Below are positions 55,397 to 64,000 of a DNA stretch of 64,000 nt, piece by piece. Both the position numbers and the translations under genes were made by a program. Below the pieces are notes generated by a model that was not told the DNA's origin, made no database searches, and saw only the letters and a list, made by a program, of their open reading frames with translations. Where the stretch lies: NCBI GenBank assembly GCA_949825045.1, contig OX463836.1, positions 10,061,829-10,125,828 on the forward strand, given 5' to 3'. How positions within the stretch are numbered: the first letter of the stretch is position 1; every line of letters begins with the position of its first letter. This DNA is from Argyresthia goedartella (taxonomy: Eukaryota > Arthropoda > Insecta > Lepidoptera > Argyresthiidae).

Positions 55397-56029
55397 GTTA
55401 TGTTTACTTAAGTTTATGTTTTAAGTATTATTTTTTTGTTCTTACATGTTCAACTTAACACGAAGGATTAAGGGGCATTTACCCTTCACCTAAGCTACCG
55501 CAGTATTTTTCCCTGATATTTTCTGCAACTTTTGGTGATCATTTGAGGTAGTCCACGAATAACACCTGTCTGAATAGCACCTACGCGAAAAAAAAATTTT
55601 TTACATTTTTGTCCACGAATAGCATCTACGACTAGCAGCCTACTGGGATGCTGGGATGTATACAGGACGTTATTAAATGAAAGATATCGGTAAAAATCAC
55701 AAGAATGTTTATTAACGTGAGGCTATCTACGTAAGTATGTGTAATGCTTACGTACATAGCCTCATATTTTAAGATTATGTAGGTACTTACTTACCTACTT
55801 ACTCAATGTACTATTATAATTTTTATATTATAAATTAAACAATTAAATTCAGTTTTTTATACTAAGTTGACGAGTTAAGAATAAAATTGAACATACTAAA
55901 TCTGTCTAGGCGATATTTAAAAATGAAAAATAATAAAAATCACTACGACAATAATTATTAATCTTACCGAATAATATTCTGATTTAATAATTACTAATAA
56001 TATTCCCAATGTAGCAGAAAAGGGATGCT

Positions 56030-56410
56030 ACTTTTATTTTAAGAAGGCGTTAAAAAAAGAGGGAAAGAGCTAGGCCTCAACGATAACAGCATATATAGAA
56101 AGCACGTTGCGTTATGTACTATACTCCCTTATTTTCCACCGGATGATTTGGATGACGCTTGGCTTTACATTATGAGTGAGAGTCCTCAAGATGAAAAAAT
56201 AAGAAATGTAACGACTATATGGTCACACAGTGGATTGACCACAAATTTTGGTCGGACAAATGGTGCTGTTATGGCCAGGTTCATCATACTAACAATTTTA
56301 CTGAGACTCATTATTCCGTCATTAATAAAGCAATTAATAAAAATAATAAGAACATAGCTATTGTTTTAAGAGTCCTACAGGAAAATTGCAAAAATTACGC
56401 TGGAATTCGC
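56030..56410 (+). pseudogene. MULE-type transposase C-terminal relic
   Basis: The first frame reads KELGLNDNSIYRKHVAL, then LPYFPPDDLDDAWLYIM; the next frame reads DYMVTQWIDHKFW, then HTNNFTETHYSVINKAI. This follows the C-terminal part of MULE/FLYWCH-linked transposases, where a rTNN.lEgwH block is diagnostic (here HTNNFTETHYSV). One frameshift near 56215 breaks it. The catalytic DDE part is absent. Confidence 0.6.
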
Positions 56411-56512
56411 GAAAAAATGGGAACTTCTAAATCCCAAATATTTTCCGAAACAATGTTATTTGTTTACATTTTTATTTTATTTTATTTTTATTTTTAATTA
56501 GAATTATAACAC

Positions 56513-56697
56513 CTGCGCAAACCACGGACAGAGGCGGACATTAGGTTGCACTTTGTCCGCGCAATACCTCATGTCACGCCTGGTGGTATACGAAGATAAA
56601 GTGCAACCTAATGAGAGTAATATTAAGAGCACACACAATGAGAGTAACAATAAGAGCGGACATTTTGTCCGCCATTGTCCCTCGTCTACGCAGGCTC
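56513..56697. mobile_element. Nested MITE with cctgcg...cgcagg ends
   Basis: The ends cctgcgcaaaccacggaca and inverse tgtccctcgtctacgcagg are imperfect TIRs. Inside, cattaggttgcacttt pairs exactly with its inverse about 60 bases on. Confidence 0.6.
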
Positions 56698-57139
56698 TAA
56701 CGCTGATTTTGCAATGAATATGGAGACTGATTATGATGTGATATATTAAAAATAAGAAAGTGTTATTATTAGGTAAGATTAATAATTATAGTCATACTGA
56801 TCTTTATTTTTTTTCATCTTTAAATGTCGCCTAGACAGATTTCATGTGTACCTACGTAAGTTAAGTAAGTGTAATTAATAAACATTCTAATGATTTTTAT
56901 CGATTTCTTTCATTTAATAACGTCCTGTATACATCCCAGTAGGCTGTTAAGTCGTAGGTGCTATTCGTGGACAAAAATTTAAAAATAAATTGTAGTCCAC
57001 GAATAACACCCAGGTGCTATTCGTGGACTAGGCTAGGTGCTATTCGCGTAGGTGCTATTCAGACAGGTGCTATTCGTAGACTACCTCAAGATAATTTACC
57101 CATTTTGGGTAAGAAAAAAATATTTTGGTGATCATTATC

Positions 57140-57265
57140 GTATATTTTGTTTATATTTATTGCACATAAAACTACATAAGATATAATAAAACAGAAAGGA
57201 CATCTACAAAGGCATGCTTATCTCTAAATAGAGATCCCTTCTAGCAAACCCAAGGTTGATATGAA
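57140..57265 (-). repeat. LINE 3' UTR fragment
   Basis: Inverse of the 21300-21400 family (ttatctctaaatagagatccc). Confidence 0.6.
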
Positions 57266-60238
57266 TAATTTAATATACAGGATAGACTTATACATGCTCT
57301 GTGCTCTGACAAGATACATACATATCTTACTGAACTATTGAACGAACTGCTAGATACACTACATACACAAGTACATAAATATTATATAAAAATATAAATA
57401 CATATCAATAAACTAATATATACACGAAGCTCAAATCTAGGATAGAGAAAGATAATGCTCCTTCAAACGATTCTTGAAGACGGCGAGAGACGGACTATCT
57501 CTGATAGTGCATTATATTTGTTGCCGATTTTTAGTGCGCCATTAAAAGTGCTTTTTTGTTGAAATTATTATCGTAGATACAAGGTATATCTTGGGTACAG
57601 TACGATTACTTTATTTTTACCGCTCAAAATTTCTCGGTTTTAATCACTGAAATCAAGATGTTCTGGAAACTTAAAATTTGGCACAGAGGTTGATCATGAA
57701 GAGTATAAAAGGCAGAAAACAGTTTTTTGATTTCGAAACAAAAATATCAAAAACCGAGAACACTGAGCAACTAGAATCTTCCATAAAACTTCTATATAGT
57801 GCTTAGGTTCTACTTGTTTGCAAATGAAAAAAATGTAAACTCTAGAACAGCACCCGGAACTTGATAAAAATCTATTGTAACGTATGTAATTAAAATACAG
57901 ACGGTTTATTTAATTCATCACAAAGCATAGCCAAAACATCATCAAAACACTGCCAAATATCCTAATAACCTTGTAAAGAATGCGATATCGAAACGCAAGC
58001 CAAAATACCTCATTACTTTTTCTAAAGTACCCTTAAAGCCGTAACCCCAAAAACGCTGGCATAAACCAAACAAACCCACGCGTCGCCCGTTAAATTATCG
58101 AGAAATAAAAACACAAACGCGCGGCAAAATACGCTACCAAATCAAAACACCACAGAATTTGTGTCCAATCATTAAAAAAACACAACACTGCACTATGTCG
58201 CAACCGATTGCGAACGACCGAAATAGTTTTGCCAGAATGTATTTATACTTTATTGTGTATTTGAATTCAGAACGCGTTTGCATATCGCGGCGGCCCGCTC
58301 GCAACTGGCTGGCTCTGGCACTACAGTAGATAACAGATTAGCAGCTTAATGTATTCGTTTTAATGTGAGTAAACATAACGTACCTATGCCGGCACATATT
58401 TTTTATCGTTGCCTCTATCACCTGCATTGTTTATAGTTTGTTTCCTGTGTGCGGTGTTAAGTTACTCATGCTCATTGAGGTAGGATGGGACAAGGGATGG
58501 CTGCAACTTGATTCGCAGGGATCAAGGGAGGTAAAGGACGGGGTAGAAACCTTATTAACCTTCACATGATACGTCACTGTGGAACAGTCCTCCGTAAATT
58601 GCACGCGCGCGCATGACCTTTAGCCACTAATTTTGATATCGCTCATAATATGACTGCCCGCTTGTTTGATACCGATCATATTATGACCGTTTTTTGGTCT
58701 GATTTCTAGAGCTAGAAAACAGACCAAAAACGGTTAATTAACCAAACATGATACCAAATGGAAGACCAAAGTAACGTTTTGGGAAATGTAAAGCTTTGTT
58801 CATATGCGATGAATAAACACACTGAATTAAAAATATATAATATGCACATATATCTATCTAAAATACAAATTTTAACACAACATTTGGCAAAACATTTATT
58901 GACCTTATAATAAAAATCAAAATTCACTTAACTCGGACTTAAAACTATAACTAGTAGGTAACTGGAATACTTATAAAATATTTTCATTTGGTACAATTAT
59001 GTCTACTTCATAATATATTCTAAGGTAATATTTGAGTGAAAGGGTTAAGATAGGTTTATTAAAAATTTAAAGTAACGTTAATGTACAACATAATGTTTGT
59101 TCACTAAGTTTTTTTTTTTATTAACAAAATAAACATTATGCAGAAAGAAAATGTTTTTTTGGAGAATCCACATAATTTCTGCAAAATGTTTAGTTTTGCA
59201 TCGGCATCATCAAAAATATGTTGACGTATTACAGAATTTCTTCACTTCGAAATTTTGTTTTTTTTTTCCTGTACATCTTTTCCTCGTATGCGAGTCGGGG
59301 CTAAAACAAAATAAAAAAATAATACTAATTGTAATATTATACATAATAGGTATTATTATTAAGATTTCATATTATTATTTTTTTCATATTTAATTTAACT
59401 TTAATTCATTTCAAGAGTAGCAAATGTTAGGGAAAATGTCCATAATTCATTATGGACTATCCATGTTCCCTTCATAATTACCTTGCCTTTATGATTCCAC
59501 TTTGCAACGTTTTAAATTCCGCTTATATGTAAATTTATCAAATAGACGTAACGATTTCTATTTTTTTTACCTAAAATTGTTGGTTTCTAGATTTATATTT
59601 CTTACTACGTAAACTATAATACTTATTTATAAGATATGTTTATAATCAGACATTTAATTGATGCATTTAAAAAAAACAAAACTATAACTTACCTCAGTGA
59701 GTTCTGTATTATAAAGTGGAAATAATTTATGGCTTCGTTACTCGGCGCACCTTCTAACATGAATAAAATGTGTGCTATTTGGTAGATTATTTCTTAAAAT
59801 TTTCGAGATATCAGCGTTATAAAGTAGGAATTCCGCATATGCCTAAAAACGTGATACGATGAATATTAAAAATACTAATTATTTTTTTCATTAAAACCCG
59901 TACAATTATGGATGTTTTCATTATTATCGTTATACAAATAATCGGAAAAACTAATTTTCTATCTTATTTAGAAATAAAATTTAAAATAGATCGCAGTTGA
60001 ATGTTGGTTAGTCGTCGTGCTACAGTGTAAAAAGAAATTTAATTTTTTATTTAATTAATTAAAATGTTATATTTTATTACACAATTAATGTTAATACACT
60101 GTTTCCTAAGATGGGGTACATTTACGCCAGTAAAATATGGTAAGAATCCGATTCATAGTCTCGGAGAAACACGAAGACATACACATACATATATATATAC
60201 AAACAGGAAAAGTGTAATTTTTTGAAAGGCCTTAAAGA

Positions 60239-60240
<2 letters not shown>
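57266..60240. other. No gene recognised; palindromes at 58640-58740
   Basis: AT-rich non-coding sequence. 58260-58330 is a short GC-rich patch. Two palindromes lie at 58640-58740 (see findings). Short open frames at 58712-59393 have low-complexity content and are likely chance. Confidence 0.4.
58686..58735. repeat. 50-base near-perfect palindrome
   Basis: Arms of 22-23 bases (ccgttttttggtctgatttctag and its inverse) meet at a 2-base centre with one indel and one mismatch. An outer pair (tcataatatga at 58644, tcatattatga at 58676) overlaps on the left. Confidence 0.8.

Positions 60241-60301
<61 letters not shown>
60241..60301. repeat. (GA)n microsatellite
   Basis: About 58 bases of AG/GA after one ATAG break. 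It generates a spurious Leu-Ser frame on the minus strand. Confidence 0.97.
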
Positions 60302-60304
<3 letters not shown>

Positions 60305-61600
60305 TTCTTCAAGAGAGGTTCTTCAAGTTTCCCGGGCCAGCAGGGCCAGGGAATCTGGCCTCTTAGTTGCTCTCTCCTCAGAGAGCTGTAGAAAGTCTTG
60401 GTTTAATATTTCCCAGAAAACTCTGGTCGATTCCAATATTCCAAGATTCAAACATAATTTTGAATTCACGTTTAAGATCCAGCAAAACCATAACTAATAA
60501 CTACATGGAGCGTATAAAAAAACATAGATCAGACAGAATGTTGTCAAAAAAACAAATTAAAAAGAAGATAGCAAGATGTCAAAAATCAGGAATTGTTTGT
60601 TTACAAACAATTCCTTCCAATACATAAGTCGTTCGCAAAGCTGGACTATCTATCAGACGATATAACTTGAGTGTAGTTCCAGGCCCTTTAAAACGTAGGA
60701 AGGATGTCACTTGAATTTGCAAACCTTGTCTGAATTTGTTGAGTCATTTTAGGGTACAGAGATTAGAACAATGTCTCAGTACAGCGGTAGTGTAGAAAAA
60801 ACTCTACAACTTTGAACAGTCCGATATGATTGGGGACTGAATTAAAAAGATAATGTCATCTTCTAATAGCCACCATAAGCCCCCGAATAGTCTTCGTATT
60901 AGGTTGACATCTAAGAACAAAAAAAACGTAAATTCTTAACCCTGTCGGTCTGGTTTAGTATCTGTCGATAGTTGATCAACTAACGCGTTAGCTTACCAAC
61001 TAACAGAAAACCGTAAGATAGTCAAAATACTATCTTATGGTGACATATACATATGTATCAAATCAATTACATATATTGTATCAATCACAGACCTAGTTAG
61101 AACCACGTTAGAACAGTCTTTATTTAAGTAAGTATTTATTTATTTAAGTAGCTTGTTTCATTTGTTTTAAATTGTTTTAATATGTGTACGATATCTATTT
61201 TAATTCAGTGGATTCACAAAATACTCACTCTCTCACACACACCCCAATTTATTATTGTGACATTATGATAAGGACTTAGTCGGTAACTCTTTTAACTATT
61301 TGATGATGAAATAAATTATTATTATTATTATTATCTTAACGTTTCATTGTTTCCGTTGTATAAAAGGGATAAACTATGAATTTAATTATTTAATTGAGGC
61401 ACTATAATAAAGAGTAATATAACATGCTAGCGGGTGCCGCGGCTTTGGTCACGCAAACTCGTCTAAAAATGGCCAGTCTATACAAACATTAACCTCTTCA
61501 CCTCCCCTCCCCCTATCCCCCTCAGTCAATCAGTCAGGACTTTGAATTTTATTTATATATAGATAAATAACTAATTTATTTAATTGAATAATCCAATGTA
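60302..61600. other. No gene recognised
   Basis: A frame of 86 codons at 60367-60627 is Lys-rich and unassigned. An exact 26-base palindrome lies at 60589-60614. An ATT microsatellite is at about 61312-61334. Confidence 0.35.
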
Positions 61601-61605
61601 GGCCT

Positions 61606-61703
61606 CCGGCTCCTTTATTAGGATGCTCCAAGTGTGGACCATCCTAATAAAGGAGCCGGGACCGGGACCCGAAGGACAAGGGAATAGTGATTCCCTTGTC
61701 CTT
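61606..61703. repeat. Two consecutive perfect hairpins
   Basis: Arms 61606-61625 and 61640-61659 (20 bases, 14-base loop), then 61672-61685 and 61690-61703 (14 bases, 4-base loop). They lie at the end of the Gag relic frame. Confidence 0.92.
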
Positions 61704-62151
61704 TTCTGGAGTAATTAGGCCTTCCTCTACCTCTGCCTCTGCTTCTACCTCGGCTTCTTATCGATTTGCACTGATTGGCCTTGTGGCCGGGTTTACCACT
61801 CTTGTTACATGTGAAAAAGCTGGTTTCTACCTCATTATTACATTTTTCGCCTTTTCTTTGTTTTATTTTAGACTCTGCACCCAGCAGCCTTGACTTCACA
61901 AATTCAATGGTAAGTTCTCTGTCGATGCTGATTGTTTCCAAAGTTTATATTACTGTATTACATTCCTCGGGTAAGGTAAGTATTAAATATGTGTGCTTAT
62001 GACGTCGACGACGGCGACGCTGTTTCTTGGTCGGGACAGCGGTGGACGCTGCATCACTCACGGTGATGGGGGTCAAGACCAGAGTTTGTGACGTGGGCTC
62101 GTCCTCCTTGCTGGTTTCATTCTCCTCATCCTCAATTAGAAAGCCCACCAA
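61618..62151 (-). pseudogene. Copia-type Gag relic
   Basis: One frame holds LILTLPEECNTVI, an in-frame TAA (61945-61947), then LETISIDRELTIEFVKSRLL, the conserved C-terminal part of Ty1/copia Gag (UBN2-like). A degraded zinc knuckle follows: C-X2-S-X4-H-X4-C in FTCNKSGKPGHKANQCK, where the second Cys is Ser. A basic RGRSRGRGRGRPN tail ends the native part. Beyond it the frame reads through two hairpins. The N-terminal side (62000-62151) is interrupted by a foreign Arg-rich stretch. No protease, integrase or LTR is seen. Confidence 0.75.
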
Positions 62152-62439
62152 TTCCGCGTTCTGGCGCTGTAGCTGAACTAACTCAGACGTCGCGGCTCTG
62201 AGTTTCGCTAACTCACTCTGTTCTTTGGCATAACAATGTAGTGCATTAGGAGGAGGTCACGTAGATGCTGGATTTCTACTCGGGCATACGATTCATCGAC
62301 TTGATTACATCTTAATTGTGACATGACCATGACAGTAATGTTTTGCGAGGTGTGTGTGTGTGTGAGAGGATGTCTTTGTTGTGAAACATACTATGACTAT
62401 GGCGAGTACTTCTTTATTTGGTAGAGTAATAAATAAAGG

Positions 62440-62755
62440 CAATAAATATAATGATCACCAAAATATTTTTTGATGGGTAAATGATCACCAAAAGTTGCAG
62501 AAAATATCAGGGCAAAATACTGCGGTAGCTTAGGTGAAGGGCAAAGGGGATGAGAGAAGCGAAGCCCCCTTTATCATTCGTGTTAGGTTGAACATGTAAG
62601 AACACAAAAAATACTTAAAACATAAACTTAATTACACAAAACATTAAAGGAAGTTTGGTGATCATTTATCCAACCACAATTTAGTGGTCGTTCACTAATT
62701 CTGGCGGTCGTTTCAAATTTATTGGTAGTAAAATAGGTGATCGTTTAAACATAAG
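62440..62755 (-). repeat. Core-sharing repeat, form 1
   Basis: From ataatgatcaccaaaatatttt to ggtgatcgtttaaacat, with the shared core at 62519-62640. Confidence 0.8.
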
Positions 62756-62804
62756 CCATATATAATCCAGTCCATGGACATATTACCCAAACAGGACTGT
62801 CCAG

Positions 62805-63152
62805 TCATAAACATGCACGTAAAGAGTTTAAGGTTGGCTTATAATCTGAGTATTTATTGCCCATCGACATATATAGAAAGCACATATTTAAATGCTGCAA
62901 AAAAGCCGGCTCATCTCCTTCACAAACTCGTCCTATGTCTTGCACCAGTTTAAGTTGGTTGACTGACCAGCCTGGATTGTTGAGTAGCTCTGAGGCAGAT
63001 GAATTCTTCTCCCAAGATTGCCGCGGCTTGCGACTAGACTGGTTCATATGGTGGATGGGCACACCGGTAGCACATATACAAATTGCACCCCATAGTACAC
63101 TGTCTTCCACATATTTCATCACTCGACGATACATAGCATGACGCTTTTTCAC
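62805..63152 (-). CDS. Unidentified open frame, 115 codons
   Basis: Balanced composition and one uninterrupted frame, with CICATGVPIHHM, SELLNNPGWSVNQLKL and VCEGDEPAFLQHL. It looks protein-like rather than low-complexity, but I do not recognise it. It may be a fragment of a mobile-element protein or a host exon; borders were not resolved. Confidence 0.3.
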   Translation of the reverse strand: MKKRHAMYRRVMKYVEDSVLWGAICICATGVPIHHMNQSSRKPRQSWEKNSSASELLNNPGWSVNQLKLVQDIGRVCEGDEPAFLQHLNMCFLYMSMGNKYSDYKPTLNSLRACL

Positions 63153-63174
63153 TAAGGAGTAGCAGAGGCATAGC

Positions 63175-63300
63175 CCACTTTTAGATAATCACAAGTCTAT
63201 TTGCATGACAGGTAGATATCCCATCGGCGCAACTATGGAGGTTCTTCACGATGTCCTAAGGAGATAAGTTTTTCACGACAAAACTTGGACCATAGTGGAG
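63175..63300 (-). repeat. SINE body remnant (family of 53452)
   Basis: Inverse traces of the body: acatcgtgaagaacc and gcgccgatggg. Confidence 0.45.
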
Positions 63301-64000
63301 TAAAAAGCCCTTTTTCGTAAATAAAACCAACACAGCCGAGCAGCTGATCAATAATTCTACTATCTTGACAGTAGATGTCTATCGTAACATTTTTTGTTAT
63401 CATGTGTTAAACAGAGGTTAAAGTTTTTGTGGTAAGACGGAGGGCTTATATTACGAAGGGTGCAGAACTTCAAAAACATCAAAGCCACGATTGCTTTATA
63501 CAACGCATTTCGAATGCAGTGCTACTATAATTTTGCTACCAAGGCATAAAATTCAAAATCGTGACCCCTCAAAAAATCACAGTCATTTGAGCGGTTAGAG
63601 TGAGGAGGGATCCGGCGTATCTCTTTAAAATAACCCAAGCTTATTGTGATGGATATGCGCCATAACACAGTATTCGCGTAGATAGGTGTCCTATCTCATA
63701 TCACACTTAAGAATGATAAGCTACAAATTTAAGAACAAGTAGTACGCCTAAAGCACTTTGTATATCTGCGTGTGTGTAGTTGAACTATCACTTCTATGTA
63801 TAAACTAGTAGCTTACCCAACACAAAACGCGACTGGGTCAACATGTGACGCTGTTAGAAAACAGGGTGGAGTTTAACGTACAAATGATAAAGCTTCGGGT
63901 AATTTAAAGAAATAAACCTCGTCCTGAATATGAAATTGTCAATTTATTAAAAAGTCATGGTCATGACAATCTTCGATTGCCTCCTTATCATTGCGATTAG
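63301..64000. other. No gene seen
   Basis: AT-rich spacer to the window end without recognisable repeats. Confidence 0.35.

Larger units (their letters stand above)
55545..57088 (+). mobile_element. MULE-like DNA transposon with long inverted ends
   Basis: The ends (gaggtagtccacgaat... and its inverse to 57088) stay similar for about 170-230 bases, through tatacaggacgttattaaatgaaag. Flanks tgatcattt (55536-55544) and agataattt (57089-57097) look like a worn 9-bp target duplication. The interior has a MULE transposase relic and a nested MITE at about 56513-56697. Confidence 0.75.
54890..57140 (+). repeat. Core-sharing repeat, form 1, with two nested insertions
   Basis: Pieces 54890-54976, 55397-55544 and 57089-57140 join into one form 1 copy. 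The first gap holds a dispersed repeat (54977-55396), the second a MULE-like transposon (55545-57088). Confidence 0.8.

Noticed and set aside
58712..59393. Short hydrophobic ORFs
   Set aside because: AT-rich sequence yields Phe/Ile/Tyr-rich frames by chance. No splice or start context.
60122..60304. Leu-Ser repeat protein
   Set aside because: Translation of the (GA)n microsatellite.

Overview
This is a repeat-rich, AT-rich eukaryotic nuclear window. It is most likely from a moth or butterfly. The dispersed repeats, tRNA-headed SINEs, CR1/Jockey-type LINEs, a BEL/Pao element and small inverted-repeat transposons fit a lepidopteran genome, but the species cannot be named. There are no bacterial operons, rRNA operons or CRISPR arrays.

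The one clear host gene lies on the minus strand. Seven coding exons (41667-41871, 20535-20649, 17078-17137, 16959-16998, 15584-15719, 14662-14837, 6542-6665) have good GT/AG borders, and their codon phases join perfectly into 856 coding bases. The visible product is an N-terminal part of about 285 residues: a cytosolic segment of about 145 residues, one transmembrane helix (about 147-168), then a loop with three N-glycosylation sequons. This layout and local wording resemble the start of the P protein (OCA2/hoepel) family of melanosomal or organelle transporters, but the transporter core lies outside the window, so the family name is a moderate-confidence inference. Introns reach 21 kb and are packed with transposable elements.

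Region by region: 1-3760 holds a LINE (minus strand) with a PHD-finger ORF1 and an endonuclease-RT ORF2. 3.8-6.5 kb holds old repeats. 6.8-13.6 kb is a very young BEL/Pao LTR retrotransposon in intron 6, with 571-bp LTRs that seem to differ at one base, but with a damaged gag and pro-pol junction. 14-24 kb holds exons among SINE and LINE pieces. 24.4-26.3 kb is a near-tandem array of compound inverted-repeat units. 26.6-33.4 kb holds LINE ends, SINEs and foldback elements. 33.7-34.3 kb is a small element with inverted ends carrying a SAP-domain start facing a THAP-domain start. 35.4-38.6 kb is a Jockey-like LINE nested in another repeat with a 13-bp target duplication. 39.0-39.5 kb is an hAT-type MITE with an 8-bp duplication. 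Beyond the first coding exon (41.9 kb), the window is almost wholly repeats: a 5S-rRNA-like SINE pair, a TIR element inside a SINE, a Tc1 remnant, a doubly nested repeat containing a MULE-like transposon (55.5-57.1 kb), and a copia-type Gag relic ending in two perfect hairpins (61.6-62.2 kb).

The most unusual items are the SAP/THAP element, the compound array, the two repeat families sharing one core, and the young but defective BEL/Pao copy. All calls come from reading the sequence; no database search was run.
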